From positions 1-7,489 of the forward strand of contig DAOWMZ010000072.1 of NCBI GenBank assembly GCA_030642845.1: a DNA stretch of 7,489 nt, read 5' to 3'. The notes below the pieces were generated by a model, which saw only the letters and a program-made list of their open reading frames with translations, did not search any database and had not been told where the DNA came from. Positions 6,448 to 7,489 of the stretch are shown piece by piece. Position 1 is the first letter of the stretch; every line of letters begins with the position of its first letter. The DNA is from Candidatus Zixiibacteriota bacterium. Its GTDB lineage: Bacteria > Zixibacteria > MSB-5A5 > GN15 > FEB-12. Position numbers and translations under genes: made by a program.

Positions 6448-7489
6448 TTACTTCAGGTTTTGCGGTAAGACAGGCTGTGTCTGATTTTTCATTTGATAAT
6501 ACCAGGCGGCATTCAGACCAAAAATAAACGCAAGAATATGTCCGTCCATCCCCCATGTCCAGGAACGCATATAAAACATGGTAATAAAACAGACAGACGA
6601 AGCTATAAACAGAGCGGTGGAAATTGTGTTGTCATTTTTATCTAATTTCAATCGAAATGATTTATAACCTATTGATAGATTTTTCACGAACAGATATACC
6701 AGTGATATTGTCCCCACAATTCCAGTTTCAGCCAGATAATGCAGGAGAACATTATGCGCCGACATTCCCTTAACCCAGGCCCAGTAGGGGATAAGCTTGA
6801 CTTCCGGTACAGCCTCATGAACAACACGCATATTCCCAATTCCAATCCCAAGGAAAGGATGTTCCATAAATGCCATTATTGCCGATGTCCACAAAATAAT
6901 ACGAGTCATGACAGTACCAACCGGATTTTTAAGTGATTGAATCAGTTCATCCAATCGGCTTATTGTCCCTTCAAAAAATGTCTCTTCAAGGGAAAAGAGT
7001 ACTACCCCTAATGCAATCATGGGGAAAAGAACATATTTAACATTTTTTACAGTACGAATATCATTTTCCCGTCTTGCTTTCCTGAATGATACAAACATTA
7101 TGATTGGAAATGTGATGAGAATAGCAAGCAGTGGAGCCCTTGACTGAGTGGCAAATATTCCCAACCCTGATATAATGCAAATTAATGAATAGAACAGAAA
7201 TGAATGGATATTCTTCGACCAGATTAAGAAGACCATCGCCATAGGAGCTGTGGTCATGGCAAAATACTGAAGAGTCAAACCGGTAATGCCAAAACTGCGG
7301 ATTGCCCCGCCGGCTATATAAAATTGGAAAAAAGCTATAAATGATAGAACAGCAGTAAGGATCATATACAGGTTTATGAGTTTTTTGACCCCAATCTCAA
7401 GAGCATATTTGAAAACAATACGGAAGGTCAAATATATTACCAGAATCCTTATTGATGGGATAACAGATTGTGTCCAATTATAGGCAAAC
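6448..7489 (-). CDS. O-antigen ligase/polymerase-like membrane protein (Wzy_C family), 5' end outside window
   Basis: An integral inner-membrane protein, 346 residues visible, with many hydrophobic helices. It has the family signature of O-antigen ligases (WaaL) and polymerases (Wzy): a large periplasmic loop with HPFLGIGIGN (minus strand of 6832-6861), followed by the AHN motif and AETGIVG at the start of the next helix. The histidine of AHN corresponds to the catalytic histidine of WaaL. Arginines in SRAP and in TRIILW are candidates for the family's conserved arginines. A TTG at 7431 could be taken as the start, but the frame stays open to the window edge and continues with membrane-like sequence (SIRILVIYL). 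The true start is therefore outside, and the protein is probably about 400-450 residues. It would join or extend polysaccharide from a lipid carrier at the periplasmic face. Ligase and polymerase cannot be told apart here. No clear terminator follows. Confidence 0.85.
   Translation of the reverse strand, partial: FAYNWTQSVIPSIRILVIYLTFRIVFKYALEIGVKKLINLYMILTAVLSFIAFFQFYIAGGAIRSFGITGLTLQYFAMTTAPMAMVFLIWSKNIHSFLFYSLICIISGLGIFATQSRAPLLAILITFPIIMFVSFRKARRENDIRTVKNVKYVLFPMIALGVVLFSLEETFFEGTISRLDELIQSLKNPVGTVMTRIILWTSAIMAFMEHPFLGIGIGNMRVVHEAVPEVKLIPYWAWVKGMSAHNVLLHYLAETGIVGTISLVYLFVKNLSIGYKSFRLKLDKNDNTISTALFIASSVCFITMFYMRSWTWGMDGHILAFIFGLNAAWYYQMKNQTQPVLPQNLK

Overview
This window comes from an AT-rich, double-membraned bacterium. 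It carries an OmpA-type outer-membrane protein with a signal peptide and an O-antigen ligase/polymerase-like membrane protein. It also carries a PATAN (DUF4388) signalling protein of a kind common in delta-proteobacteria, cyanobacteria and several FCB-group or candidate phyla. Clear Shine-Dalgarno sites (AAAAGGAG before the OmpA gene, AAGGAG before a TTG start) argue against a typical Bacteroidetes genome. I cannot name the phylum from the sequence alone.

Layout. Positions 1-337 hold no supported gene but end in a 28-bp near-palindrome, a probable operator. On the + strand, a TetR-family regulator (338-904) and a 614-residue protein (907-2751) form a two-gene operon with 2 bases between stop and start. 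The second protein looks like a nitronate-monooxygenase/FabK-type flavin TIM barrel with an added cysteine-rich region. A bidirectional terminator (about 2781-2813) separates this operon from a convergent minus-strand gene (2864-4492). That gene encodes a four-part signalling protein: pseudo-receiver, degenerate HD-GYP, second pseudo-receiver, PATAN. Upstream of it, and also on the minus strand, are a terminator with the same stem (4631-4663) and the OmpA-family gene (4686-6197), whose linker is five exact 30-residue thrombospondin type 3 repeats. The gap 6198-6447 carries three tandem, roughly palindromic 17-18-bp elements that probably belong to ompA control. The right end (6448-7489) is the 3' part of a Wzy/WaaL-like gene. 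Its reading frame stays open to the window edge, so its true start lies outside.

How the genes relate. The only clear functional unit is the TetR-flavoprotein pair, where the regulator probably represses its own operon through the palindrome. The minus-strand genes appear to be separate transcription units concerned with the cell envelope (OmpA, O-antigen) and signalling (PATAN protein). The points most worth attention are the uncharacterised flavoprotein-like family with its eight cysteines, the signalling protein that has lost every expected catalytic or phosphoacceptor residue, the TetR operator, and the triple element upstream of ompA. No CRISPR array, mobile element, tRNA or rRNA was seen.
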